From assembly GCF_040436345.1 (NCBI RefSeq), contig NC_133233.1, positions 578,501 through 642,500 of the forward strand: DNA of 64,000 bases, in the 5' to 3' direction. Source of the DNA: Pagrus major (Eukaryota; Chordata; Actinopteri; Spariformes; Sparidae). Shown here piece by piece: positions 44,632-56,250 of this stretch (position 1 is the first letter of the stretch; every line of letters starts with the position of its first letter). The notes beneath the pieces were generated by a model. That model was not told the DNA's origin. It did no database searches and worked only from the letters and a program-made list of their open reading frames with translations. The position numbers were made by a program, and so were the translations under genes.

Positions 44632-47600
44632 ACACACATCACACAGTAGAAATACACAGTACATACTAGAAATACACAGTAGAAGTACACAGAAAACAGT
44701 AGAAATACACTGTAGAAATACACAGCACAGAGTAGAAATACACAGTACATTGTAGAAATACACATTAGAAATACACAGCACACAGTAGAAATACACATTA
44801 CCCAGTAGAAATACATTGTAGAAATACACATCACAGAGTAGAAATACAGAAATATACAGCACACAGTATAAATACGAATCACACAGGAGAAATACACATC
44901 AAAGTAGAAATACACAGTAGAAATACACAGTACATAGTACAATACACTGTAGAAACACATATCACACAGGAGAAATACATTAGAAATACACATCACACAG
45001 TAGAAATAGACTGTAGAAATACACAGTACATAGTAGAAATACACTGTAGAGATACACAGCGCAGAGTAGAAATACACATCGCACATTAGAAATACACAGT
45101 ACAGTACACATACATTTGAAATATAGAGCACACAGTAGAAATACACATCACACAGCAGAAATACACAGTAGAAATACACATCACACAGTAGAAATACACA
45201 TCACACAGCAGAAATACACAGTAGAAATACACAGCACACAATAGAAATACACAGTTGAAATGAACAGTAGAAAACACAGCACACAGTCGAAATACACAGT
45301 AGAAATACAAAGCACACAGTAGAAATACACAGTAGAAATGAACAGTACACAGTGGAAAAACACATTAGAAATACACAGTAGATATACACAGTAGAAATGA
45401 ACACAAAGTAGAAATACACAGTAGAAACACACAACACATCGTAGAAATACACAGTAGAAACGCACAGTACACCTTAGAAATACACAGTAGAAACACACAG
45501 TAGAAATACACAGCACATAGTAGAAGTACACATTAGAAACACGCAGCACACCGTAGAAATACACAGTAGAAATACACAGCACACAGCAGAAATACACATC
45601 AGAAATAGACATTAGAAATACACAACACACAGTAGAAATACACAGTTGAAATGAACAGTAGAAATGTACAGTACACAGTTGAAATACACAGCACACAGTA
45701 GAAACACACAGCACATAGCAGAAATATACATCAGAAATACACATTAGAAATACACAGTCGAAATACACAACACACAGGAATACACAATTGAAATGAACAG
45801 GAGAAACGCACAGCAGACAGTAGAAATACAAAGCACACAGTAGAAATGCACAGTAGAAATAAACAGCACACAGTGGAAACACAGTAAAAATACACAGTAG
45901 AAATGCACAGCAAACAGTAGAAATACACAGTAGAAATACACATTACAGTAGAAATACACAGTAGAAACACACAACACATAGTAGAAATACACAGTAGAAA
46001 TACAGAGCACACACTCGAAATACACTGTAGAAATACACATCACAGTAGAAATACACTGTAGAAATACACATCACAGTAGAAATACACAGCACACTATAGA
46101 AATACAGAGCACACAATAGAAATGCACAATGGAAATACACATCACAGTGGAAATACACTGTAGAAATACATAGAACACAGTAGAAATACACTGTAGAAAT
46201 ACACAGAACACAGTAGAAATACACTGTAGAAATACACAGAACACAGTAGAAATACACTGTAGAAATACACAGAACACAGTAGAAATACACTGTAGAAATA
46301 CACAGAACACAGTAGAAATAAACATGACAGTTGAAATACTCAGTAGAAGCACAGTAAAAATACAGTGGAAAACAAACAACACAAAGTAGAAATACACAAC
46401 ACACAGTAGAAATACACAGCAGAAATACACAGTAGAAACACACAGTAGACATACAAAGCACACAGTAGAAATACACAGCCCACAGTAGAAATACACAGTA
46501 GAAATACACAACACAGTAGAAATACACTGTAGAAAAACACAGCAGACAGTAGATATACACAGCAGAAATACACAGCACACAGTAGAAATACACAGTAGAA
46601 ATAAACAGCACACAGTGGAAACACAGTAAAAATACACAGCACACAGAAGAAATACATAGTAGAAATACACAGTAGGGGTGCCGTTTGGCTCAGTTGGTGG
46701 AGCGGACATCCCATGTGCAGAGGCTTTGTCCTCGCTGCAGCGGCCCTGTGTCCTGTCAATTCTTGAGCTGTTTTATCAATAAAGCCATACAAATGCCAAA
46801 AAAATACTTAACGAAAAGAAAAAGAAACACACAGTAGAAATAAACAACACAAAGTAGAAATACACAGTAGAAACGCACGGCAGTCGAAATACACAGTAGA
46901 AATAAACAGCACACAGCAGAAACACACATCAGAAACACAGTAGAAATACACATTAGAAATACACAACACAGTAGAAATACACAGTAGAAATAAACAGCAC
47001 AGAGTAGAAATACACTGTAGAAATACACAGTACATAGTAGAAATACACTGTAGAAATACACAGCACAGAGTAGAAATACACATCGCACAGTAGAAATACA
47101 GAGCACATAGTAGAAATATACAGTAGAAGTACACAGCACACAGTAGAAAAACAGTAGGAATAGACATCACACAGTCAAAATACACAGTAGAAATACACAG
47201 AAAAAATACACAGCACACAGTTGAAATACACAGTAGAAATACACAGTAGAAATAAACAGCACACAGCAGAAATACACAGCAGAAACACACATCAGAGACA
47301 CAGAGTAGAAATACACAGAAGAAATACACAGCACACAGTTGAAATACACAGTAGAAATACACAGTTGAAATGAACAGTAGAAATGCACAGCACACAGTCA
47401 AAATACACAGTCGAAATACACAGCACACAGCAGAAATACACAGCAGAAACACAGTAGAAATACACAGCAGAAACACACAGTAGAAATACACAGAATTACA
47501 CAGTAGAAATAAACAGAACACAGTAGAAATAAACAGAACACAGTAGATATACACAACACACAGTAGAAATGTACAGCACACAGTCAAAACACACAGTAGA

Positions 47601-47632
47601 AACACACAGTAGAAATACACAGTACACAGCAA
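44632..47632. repeat. 3-kb minisatellite, CACAGTAGAAATA units
   Basis: A basic 13-mer CACAGTAGAAATA alternates with a 20-mer that adds CACAGCA, and mixed higher-order units recur (for example CACTGTAGAAATACACAGAA about five times at 46,150-46,320). It is split at 46,675 by a SINE. The minus strand lacks stop codons for long distances only because the unit lacks them; the resulting Tyr/Phe/Cys-rich frames are not genes. Confidence 0.95.
46675..46806 (+). mobile_element. tRNA-derived SINE inside the minisatellite
   Basis: GGGGTGCCGTTTGGCTCAG followed by TTGGTGGAGCGG is a tRNA-like head with a good A box. The B box is degenerate (no GGTTCGA). The tail AATAAAGCCATACAAATGCC leads into an A-rich end, as in a widespread fish SINE family. 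RNA polymerase III would transcribe an active copy; mobilisation depends on a LINE. Confidence 0.75.
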
Positions 47633-48772
47633 AATCGTGAGTGTTAATTCAACTCACACAGTGTTAAATTTAACATTTTGAAATAAAGGAATAGCTGAAT
47701 GTGGCTATCCTCTCTTGACTGTTGCCGGTTTGGGGAAACGAACCCACCATAGATGATCGTTCAGAATCATGAGGAGTCAGTAGTTCAGGTTTAATTAAAG
47801 TTCTTCATTGATGCTTGTGATTGAAAGCATAATAGGTGTGTGGTTTTTATAAAGGATATAAACAAATAATGATTACCAAATTCAGGCTGGAAACTTCGAC
47901 AGAAACTTCATAATTGTAAAAATATATTTCTCACTATAAACAAAGTGCTCGTTAGAAAACCACCGTGAATGCATCATAAGTGACAGTCAAACATAAATCA
48001 TCAAACCCGTAGAGCACCCAGTGAACCAACATCCCAACATATGTGATCAAACAAACCCAACACCAGCTCCCATAATGTGTACAAACCTATAGCAAATATC
48101 ACAGAACACCAATTCATGACATTATTCACATAGATAAGTACGCACACCGTGCTGAGGGACAAAAGGACTGGCTGTGTGGGAAAGTGACTATGACTATATA
48201 GGGGACGACAGGTGTGCTAATTAGGTGCACTGCAGGTTTCACTGGCCCATCCCCGGGAATGTACCATTGCTGTGGGGGAGTGTGATTATCTTTTGTACAC
48301 ACTTTTTCCGAGTTTATATAATTCTCACGGATTCTGAGTCAAAATTACACTTTGAACAGTGATAATATTTTAACTCTATTAGTGTTAAATATTTGACACC
48401 CTTGGTGTTGTTTTATGACATCACATAAGTGCACTTTCAACTAGAAATTGTGTTATTTCCTTTCACTAGTGTGTTAATTAACATTCATTGTTTTGTTTTA
48501 CGATACATTAAAAGTGTAATTGTGTGTTTACTAGCCTAACATACACCAAATCTGAAAAGTCTTGTAGTCACCTGCAAGGCTACAGAAAGTTAACATACAA
48601 AACACACACTCTTTAATGTTACATCATTAGTTCAAATGTGGTGACCAGCAACAGTGATCAAGTAATAAAATCATTCAAACAAACATTTTATATTTTTTTT
48701 ATTCAAAAAATTACTTACTTCCCAGCACCATAGGAATTAGCACAATAATAAGATCAGGCGCAACTTAAGCAT
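47633..48772. other. Non-coding DNA with AGTGTTAA-type motifs
   Basis: GAGTGTTAATTCAACTC and ACAGTGTTAAATTTAACA at 47,640-47,680, and TTAGTGTTAAATATTTGACACC plus CTAGTGTGTTAATTAACA at 48,375-48,490, resemble the ends and interior of a fish MITE with AGTGTTAA repeats, interrupted by about 650 unrelated bases. No coding frame. Confidence 0.4.
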
Positions 48773-51123
48773 TTACAAAGAAAACAATGGCACAATATAT
48801 TGGCTCTCATCTCCACCATAAGCACTCAGTAAGTCGAAGGGCTTATAAATCACAAGACTGTCTGCTTTAACAACATCTTTGTCATTACTTTCAAATACTT
48901 TGTAAGCATGAAAATGTTCATTGAAATGGTCAACCACAAGCTTGTTCACAAGAAAGCAGATAACAGTGTCGACAACATTATTTTTTCTATTCTGCAAAAC
49001 ACAGGCATTTCATGTTCAATCTCACCGCAAATTATTAAAGGGGAATTGCCGTTTTTTACCTGGACCTTATTTCTAGCATAAAATACGATCATTTACTCAC
49101 TCAGATAACTTTGGTGTCATTTGGAGTCGTTTGGACGAAATTAGATCCAGTGGAGCGCCGCGTATATCCATATAATGCGAGTGACTCAGAGGGGAACGGC
49201 AATTCCCCTTTAATCCTGCCCTGTGCTCTGTCCCACTGATTGTAACCCAGTTAGTTGCATGGCTGTCTTGCGATACAGACTCAACATGCAAAGCTTGAGC
49301 CAACACATCACTATAGTCCTCATTGTCCACATCAATAGATTTCATAGGTCCATACTTAATACATTTTGAATGTGATGTCTCCCAATGACATGCAATAGAC
49401 ATTTGATGTTTTTTTTGCAAGAGATTTTGTGATGTTTTTGAAGTTTTTAAGAGCGTTTTTGAAAATCCTGTGTTTTGCCTCAAATCTCATACTCCACATA
49501 TGTATTAGTGGTCCAATTTTTCGGATACAAGATGGATAGTGTATCATCAAGTGATGTTTCAGGATCAGGTTTCTATCGGGATACAGCTCTTTGAACAACT
49601 CATGATGTTCCATTATCAAATGCTTAAGAAGTACAGTCATGCCAAGTGTAACAGATGGAGAAAATATAATGTTAATTATCTGCAGTAAAAGCAGCAGCAA
49701 AAACCAGTTTCGTTTTCCTTCTGGCACAATGTCATCAAAAAGCAGAGCAATGTTTCTTACGAGACAAAGAGTCTAAATGGAATTGAGCCCTATATTATTG
49801 CCACTACTGTCCAAGTTAATCCTTGTAGGTCGATTTTTGCGCTCCACATACCCATAGTCAAAGGCATAAATTCTAGACAACAGATCAGGTTTCGATAAAA
49901 CATTTTCCAAGAGATATTCCAACAGTAACTTCAGCTCATACTGAGCCACCCCTTCAAGAATGTCATACATAATGTCCAAAGAAAAATTATGACATATAAC
50001 ATGAAAGAACTGTAGGCTGTTAAGAGTCGAGTTCTTTTTTAAACCAAACACTGATAACTTCTGTGGGTCTGACAGCAACTCATTGCAGTGCATTTCAAAA
50101 AGTTCCTTTCCACGCAAGATTATCTTGGGGTCATCCTCATTGTAAACATTCTGGGCATCATCTTTTTCTGTCAAACATAAACGACAAAAATAACATCCAC
50201 TGAAAGATTCTGTAAATCCCAGAATTGCGTGCATCCTAGAACAACTGGATTTGTGGAGAATTCTGGTGTTTAGAGAACAATGGATGTGTCTTAGAATAAC
50301 TTCCATCACAAAAGTCTTTGTATCTGTCAGGTCTTGATTTACAAGTTTCCCCAAGCAGTTTACAAATATCAGCATTTCAGCACATTAATTTTATCATTTC
50401 TAAAATTGATATGTAAACAAATGTATTGTTCACTGGGACTTGATCATAAGTACCTGATTGTTTATTTTGCTTTGTATCAAATCGAATTCCTAGAATTTTT
50501 TCTACTGGCTCCACAACACCCCATTTCTTGTTGAAATAGTTCAATCTTTTACTTTCAGTATTGAAGTTAACAAATGGGTTTTCAAAAGTCTCCAGAACTT
50601 TTTCCAATGTAGCTCTTACAGGATTATCTTTAGGCACAGCAGACAGTACTTACTGCTTAACCTGAGTGTGCAGTCCACTAGCAAGTTCTTCCAAATCACC
50701 AACAACTGATGAAACAACACTATTTGCTATGCCACTTCCTTGTAGTTTAGCAATAATTGAAGCACAAATATTTTCTGTATTTTCTTTGTTCCTTTGACCT
50801 GATCTATTGTCCTCAAAACACTCGGACTCTGGGTTCTGCATGGCACTTGTTCCAGCAACTTCTGAGGTATCTTGGGGCGTGTGGAAATTAGTTTGAAATG
50901 ACTCTGGCCTTGCTGCATCTCCACTTTGACGAGAATCATTCTCATGAGAACAAATTAAATGTTTTTTGAAACCTGAATATGTTGAAAACTGACGCCTACA
51001 ACGATCTTGTGCACAAACTAACTTAAACCTGGTGCTAGAATAAAAACTGTGATCAAGTCTTAGATGAGCGATCAAGGACTGACAGGGAACATGCACAGCT
51101 TGACAAATTAAACACTTAAACAT
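48773..51123 (-). pseudogene. Zinc-finger transposon-family gene, broken
   Basis: The minus-strand gene starts MFKCLICQAVHVPCQSLIAH with two C2H2-like fingers (CLICQ...HLRLDH; CAQDRCRRQF...HLICSH). A TAA at about 50,650 interrupts a frame that continues NPVRATLEKVLETFENPF and KKWGVVEPVEKILGIRFD. A deletion follows, then HAILGFTESFSGCYFCRLC and NFSLDIMYDILEGVAQYELK. A separate exon has LKHHLMIHYPSCIRKIGPL and WSMRFEAKHRIFKNALKNF, and a last exon (48,990-48,773) ends LLSAYGGDESQYIVPLF after an acceptor GTTTTGCAG. This set recurs in uncharacterised multicopy fish genes that I take to be a DNA-transposon family; the catalytic chemistry is unknown to me. A MITE lies in its last intron. Confidence 0.55.
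49039..49209. mobile_element. 171-bp TTAA MITE
   Basis: Perfect inverted ends AGGGGAATTGCCGTT and AACGGCAATTCCCCT between TTAA (49,035-49,038) and TTAA (49,210-49,213). The TTAA target suggests a piggyBac- or Kolobok-type mobiliser. A longer relative starts at about 55,958. Confidence 0.85.
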
Positions 51124-51144
51124 TTAAGTACTTTAGTTGAAGAC

Positions 51145-51455
51145 TTAAGCACGAAACTCACAAACTCTGGGAGACTCATTTGTTGTTATTACATCAATAT
51201 TGAAAACTGTTGTTTGCACGAAGGTGAAGAGCTGGCCCAGGTACTCATTCGTACGACAGGTTGAACACGTAGTGGGATTTAAACAGTTCGTCAAATGCAC
51301 CCAACGAGCTAGTGGCTTGGCAGGGGTTGAGCTGTTTGTCCACAACAATGTAGAAAGTGTCCATCCTGTTCCTGGTTCGACCAACAGCAAGGATGTATGG
51401 TTGTCCACCATCTCTTCTCCGAAGGTGTTCATCCAAGCTGCAGCATGACTAAAAA
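51145..51455 (-). pseudogene. C-terminal exon of a companion gene, frameshifted
   Basis: After an acceptor TCTGTTTTTAG the exon reads, in one frame, LRRRDGGQPYILAVGRTRN and AFDELFKSHYVFNLSYE, and then, after a 1-base shift near 51,250, YLGQLFTFVQTTVFNID and NESPRVCEFRA before a stop at 51,145. It ends 22 bases before the start codon of the zinc-finger gene on the same strand. I know the motif combination only from uncharacterised multicopy fish genes. The tight spacing suggests that both belong to one element. Confidence 0.5.
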
Positions 51456-51892
51456 CAGAACGGTAACATCAACACAATACACTATCAAGTTTTCAACTGC
51501 TCACTTGAGTCTGTACACCAGAAAAGTTGAGTTGTTAAACAAGCCATGACAAACTGTGTGTGTGTGTGTCTATGGAGAGAATTGTGTTCCTTTATTATTC
51601 AATCAAATAGAATAGATTTGAAACCAAAAAAGAGATTTGAGAGCAAAAGAGAGTAAGTGGCAATCAAATTTATTTTTTTTTTAGATCGAAACAGAACAAG
51701 TTGCAATTGAAAAAAAAATATGAGAGAGCATATTTCTTCAACTTCAATCAAAACTAGTGTTTGTAAGTAAAAACATACGACCATTTTGCTTATAAATCAG
51801 TCCTATTTGCTTTCAAGTTAAAAACCTTTGCTTGCAAATCAGTCCTCTTTGCTTGCGAGCTATAAAGTTTTGTTTGCAAATCAATCCTCTTC

Positions 51893-52517
51893 CCTTGCAA
51901 GTTCTAAAGTTTTGCTTGCGAATTCCACTGCACTTGATGGCAGGGCCTACGCTGGTAGATGAGAGAAGAGTTTCTATTGGTTGGTTTGACCTGGCTCCAG
52001 CGCCAGTTACGCCTTCCGCATTACACCCACTTCTCCCTTGTGCTGTGCTGTTTGGAAGTAAGTTGATAGCCTGTTGCTCTTGAAACGTTTCCCATAAGTA
52101 ATGAATTGCGCTATATATCGTTGGCTACAGCTTGCCGTACGTTCACAACAACAACAACAACACAAGTAATGAATTATAATGCCCTGCTGCTGCAAGCACA
52201 CTGATTAGCTGTAACATGGTTGTCTCTGCTAGTCATGGCCTGAGCAGAGTAATCTAATGAGTGAGTGAATTACAGGGAGGCGTATACAACGTAAGGCTGT
52301 GATTTAAACATTTAGTGTTGCATGGTACTCGCGGTGCCAAAACGTCACGGTTCCTACACAACAGTACTACCATGGATTACTAAACTACCGCTGAACGCGG
52401 TGCCAGTTTCCACTGTGTAGCGGGCTGCCGCTACTCCTCCCGGCTCCCGTTCTCACTACAGCTGTTCTAATTTTAACAAACACACGTGGCAAATAATTTA
52501 ACAAATCCACGCACATA
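51893..52517 (+). repeat. Left long inverted repeat
   Basis: Pairs with 62,650-63,156 in inverse orientation. Shared landmarks include TCTATTGGTTGGTTTGACCT, GCGCTATATATCGTTGGCTA, GGTTCCTACACAACAGTA and CTCACTACAGCTGTTCTAAT. It has about 95 bases (near 52,175-52,272) that the right copy lacks, bounded by GAATTA on both sides. The outer edge is preceded by TTTGCTTGCAAATCAGTCCTC-type direct repeats. Confidence 0.9.
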
Positions 52518-53091
52518 TTTCTAACCAGCCAGCATTACTGGTCTATACAGGAGCAGCTGCGTCAGACGGTCCGACTTAAATGACACTGAATGATGCTCTT
52601 GACCTCCGAGATGTAGAGTGAGTAGGCTATAGAAGAGAAACGCAAATTTCAGCACCACTGATCTGTATAATCAGACCAAAAGACATGTCCTGTGATTTTT
52701 AGAGGCCGTTATAATGTAGGCCTAATATATTTATTTATGTTATGTTATGATACAAAAAATACAGATATTATGACCCCTCAATGATCATGCTTTACTTTAT
52801 TTTCATGACAGAATGGATAACCAAACTGCAAGATCACAAGTCCAGGTAGGCTATGCATGCACATATATGTATTGTCATTGTGGTGGGAATAGCTGTATTG
52901 TACAGCTTGTGCAGTACCGGAATCAACTGTTTAGACCTTATATATCGATTTCGAGTATCTGCATTTGGTGTGCACCCAGGAGTTGCAATTCATTCGAGCT
53001 GGGGCAGCTTATCTTGACGTCCCTGAGTCTGTGTTGGACCATGTACAACAGCTGTCTGAAGTTGTCAGGAATCATCTATCACACAGTACGG

Positions 53092-53915
53092 TAGGGCTGA
53101 ACGATTTATCGTTTTCTGATCGAAATTGCGATTTCAGACAACGCGATCATGTGATCGCCAAAGCTGTGTTTTTTGCAGCGCTCCTGACTGAACCAGGATC
53201 TGTTGTGTCAACTATTTTACACATACATGCCGTCTCTTTACCATCCTGCCAAGCTCACCGATCAGAAGTGGCATGCTACTCGTGGACAGGTCACGCTAAC
53301 CAATCAGTATTAACCTGCTCCTTAACGTGTTCTGAAATGGCTCTAGCTGGACCAGAAGCGGAGTTAGGGGATTTAATCCCCAAGAAAAACAGCACGTTGG
53401 TCATTTGGGAGTATTTCGGGTTTGAGGCTGCAGACGTGCACCAGGTACTGTGCAAAACGCGCTAAAGTTGCAACATTCAGCGGAAACACAACCAATTTAT
53501 ACCGGCATTTGCTTGACGAGTGCATGACGAAAAAGTCTGGTGAAACGTCCGGTGAAAATGATACTCAGGCCCACTGTAGCAAACAGACTACAATTACAGC
53601 ATCTTTTGCCAACTTGGGAACTTGGGGCAGGATCAAGAAATAAGACTCAATAGTGACACGACGGCCGTTGCGGCCGATAGGGTAACCGCAGCCATCAGCC
53701 GTGCATGCTTCTTGTTAATAAGTACATTTGGAAGCAATTTTTAACTTTAGTTTTCATCCTTGCATTAGAGTAATAGCATTTAATGTTTTAATGTAACTGT
53801 ATATTGTGAATATTGCACTGAAGATTGATTTGAAGGAAATCGTGAATCAAATCGAAATTGCAATATCTGCTAGAAAAATCGCAATTAGATCTTTTCCTAA
53901 AATCGTTCAGCCCTA
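53092..53915 (+). mobile_element. hAT element in the integrase exon, perfect 8-bp duplication
   Basis: CAGTACGG is repeated exactly at 53,084-53,091 and 53,916-53,923, and the ends TAGGGCTGAACGAT and ATCGTTCAGCCCTA are perfect inverted repeats. Inside, about 53,340-53,640, lies a frameshifted BED finger (TLVIWEYFGFEAADVHQVLC, then SGNTTNLYRHLLDEC). The rest of the transposase is absent, so the copy moved in trans. Confidence 0.9.
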
Positions 53916-54419
53916 CAGTACGGCCCCTCCACTGTTTGATGATGTGGCTGTTGTTGAATGGAGTGGGAGTGTGGGGCGACCCTGCCTCAACATAGACAGA
54001 CAAACGCTGCTGAATCTTCTTGGTACAGAGTTACCACTGACATCTCTTGCGAATCTCCATGGGATTTCAAGATCTACCCTTTACAGACGAATGCAAGAGC
54101 ATAACCTCTCTGTCAGAGAAGGGTATTCAGACATCCCTGATCATATTCTAGATGTAAAGGTTAGGTCAGTGAAAGCAAGATTGCCCCATGCTGGCTACAG
54201 GCTAGTCAAAGGATCCCTTAGATCAATGGGTTACCGGATTCCATGGAGAAGAGTAAAAAGTTCTTTGCAGCGTGTGAATGGTGCAGGAGTAGTAGCTCGA
54301 ATGGTCCAGCTGTCTTGCATTGCAAGACGGACGTACTCCATTCCTGCTCCTCTGTCACTTGCCCACATCGACACAAATCACAAGTTAATCCGGTGTGTTT
54401 TTGCCTACTGAACTTCTTC

Positions 54420-54840
54420 TAATCAATTGTGAATTGATGTCACTCACTTGTAATATCAGTGATGACTAATGTAGAGGCTAAACCTAGTGCTTAAAGCCAC
54501 TGAGGGCTGCATAGAGGGCTGAACTTAGGTTGACGCGTTTGCCGAACACTGCGAGACACAGACGACTTCGGAATCGGTTAATTTGCGATCATGGTTTATT
54601 TTTCTCACCAAAACATCTTCTAGTGTGAACAAAGTCCATGCACCATTACCGATGCGACTCGCCTGCCGCAGCATGACAGAGCGGTCGAAAACTGTATGCT
54701 CTTCCCCTTTGCAGCAACTGACCCCTGACCCCGGAACAATAACTCCCACCTATGTAGACTCCCCTTTCGTGGTGCGCTGAGGACACCTACTGGCCCCATA
54801 CAGACACGCAGTCACACGGAAATGGCTCATACAACTAACA
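54420..54840. other. Intron DNA with possible insertion
   Basis: Lies between integrase exons. The stretch 54,530-54,780 is GC-richer than its surroundings and may be another inserted repeat; no ends or frame recognised. Confidence 0.3.
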
Positions 54841-55887
54841 ATCAACTTTTTGGTAGGTACAACATTGTGATTTATGGAGCAATTGATGGCTTCTCGAGGA
54901 AGGTAATCTTTTTTCACAACCTTGTTCACCATTTTTTGTTTTGAGCCACTACATGAACCACTACACACACTTTGTTACAGATATTTTATCTGGACACAGC
55001 AGGAAACAACAAAGCAGAGACAGCTTTGCAATTCTTCATGGATGGAGTTCAGAAATGTGGATGGCCATCAAGGTAAGTGCAGTTGTTCAGAAGAAATGTG
55101 ACAAGATTTTGTTGTCAACACACAATGTTAGCAGTAGTAAACTGAAAAATAATAATCCATGTTCCAAACAGCTGGAGTGACTGACTGATCACTATTCCTC
55201 ATCAGTTCAATGTTATTTTACTCAATGTCTAATTTAAGTCTATTTTTGAGGTACTTGTAGTTCTCGAGTGCATTTCCATTTTATGTTAATTTGTAGTTCC
55301 ACTCCACCACATTACATATATGTAATACATAATATGTAATACTTTCTATCCCGCTACATTTGATGGTTAAATATGAAACCTTTGTCTCATGTATTCAGGG
55401 TTACGTTTCTGATGTCTGAGTTGTTAACAGCTCCGCAAATGATTTTTCATTCTAAACTTCTTTCATGGTTTCATGTCAATAAATGTTTAAATAATCAAAT
55501 ATTTCACCTAAAGTCAAAGGTTAGGAAAAAAAGTAATTCCTCTCCCATTAATCATCTCACCACCCCTCAAATTTCTCTGCTAGCCTTTTGGCGTGGCATG
55601 GGACTTAAGTTGTAAACAACTGGACTAAAATTAGTGCATATAAAGTGTAAACAATTTCCACCTCCAGTAGCTAAAACCTTAACATGCTGTTCCAACACTA
55701 ATGCTTCACTATTAAAAATCTAAATATGTCATACATAATAATGTATCAGTCAGAGGGATCAAAACACTACTTTTACCACAATACAGTGAGCTGATAATAA
55801 TTATGGACTTTAACTGTAGCATTTTTCTACAGAGAACTTCTACTTGAAATTCAGTATTTTTACACTGTTGTATTGGGAGTTTGGCTT

Positions 55888-56250
55888 AACAACATTATTT
55901 TTTTCTATTCTGCAAAACACAGGCATTTCATGTTCAATCTCACTGCGAATTATTAAAGGGGAATTGTCATTTTTTACAACCTGGACCTTATTTCAAGCAT
56001 AAAATACGATCATTTACTCACCCAGATAACTTTGGTGTCATTTGGAGTCGTTCAGACGAAATTAGATCCAGTGGAGCGCCGCGTATATCCATATAATGCG
56101 AGTGATCGGGGCACCGAAGCGCAGCCTCTATATAACGCATTATCTGCTGCGAAACTAGTTCATTTCACCAATATTTTGTTATGATACGCTAGCGCTATTC
56201 CCCTCTGAGTCCGGGGTTGCCTGTTATCAACATCTGGGGTCTGTAGGTTG
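55888..56250. repeat. Fragment of the zinc-finger transposon with its MITE
   Basis: Repeats 48,965-49,190 in the same orientation: the exon edge ACAACATTATTTTTT, the intron CACAGGCATTTCATGTTCAAT, and the MITE start AGGGGAATTG, then continues into a longer version of the MITE interior (CCGAAGCGCAGCCTC) that is deleted in the 49-kb copy. Confidence 0.8.

Larger units (their letters stand above)
52813..55072 (+). pseudogene. Integrase-type transposase, N-terminal half
   Basis: Exons: 52,813-52,845 (MDNQTARSQVQ, donor GTAGGC); 52,980 to about 54,392, split by a hAT (ELQFIRAGAAYLDVPESVL, then LPLTSLANLHGISRSTLYRR, a helix-turn-helix, and LAHIDTNHKLIR); 54,857-54,902 (YNIVIYGAIDGFSRK); 54,981-55,072 (IFYLDTAGNNKAETALQFF, then CGWPS, donor GTAAGT). 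Splice phases are consistent throughout. HIDTNHK supplies the first Asp of the rve/DDE fold. Exons with the second Asp and the Glu were not found downstream, so the copy cannot catalyse transposition. The family matches uncharacterised fish and invertebrate integrase-core proteins. Confidence 0.75.

Noticed and set aside
46675..46750. Functional tRNA gene
   Set aside because: Only the A box is good; the B box and the acceptor stem pairing are missing, and a SINE-type tail follows.
44616..47632. Long Tyr/Phe/Cys-rich minus-strand reading frames, up to 274 codons
   Set aside because: They are translations of the 13/20-bp minisatellite in several overlapping frames; no start context, splice sites or non-repetitive sequence.
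44632..47632. CRISPR-like array
   Set aside because: Repeats are contiguous and variable in length without unique spacers, and the DNA is vertebrate.
54525..54749. 74-codon minus-strand frame within the integrase intron
   Set aside because: No recognisable motif; probably part of an unassigned inserted repeat.
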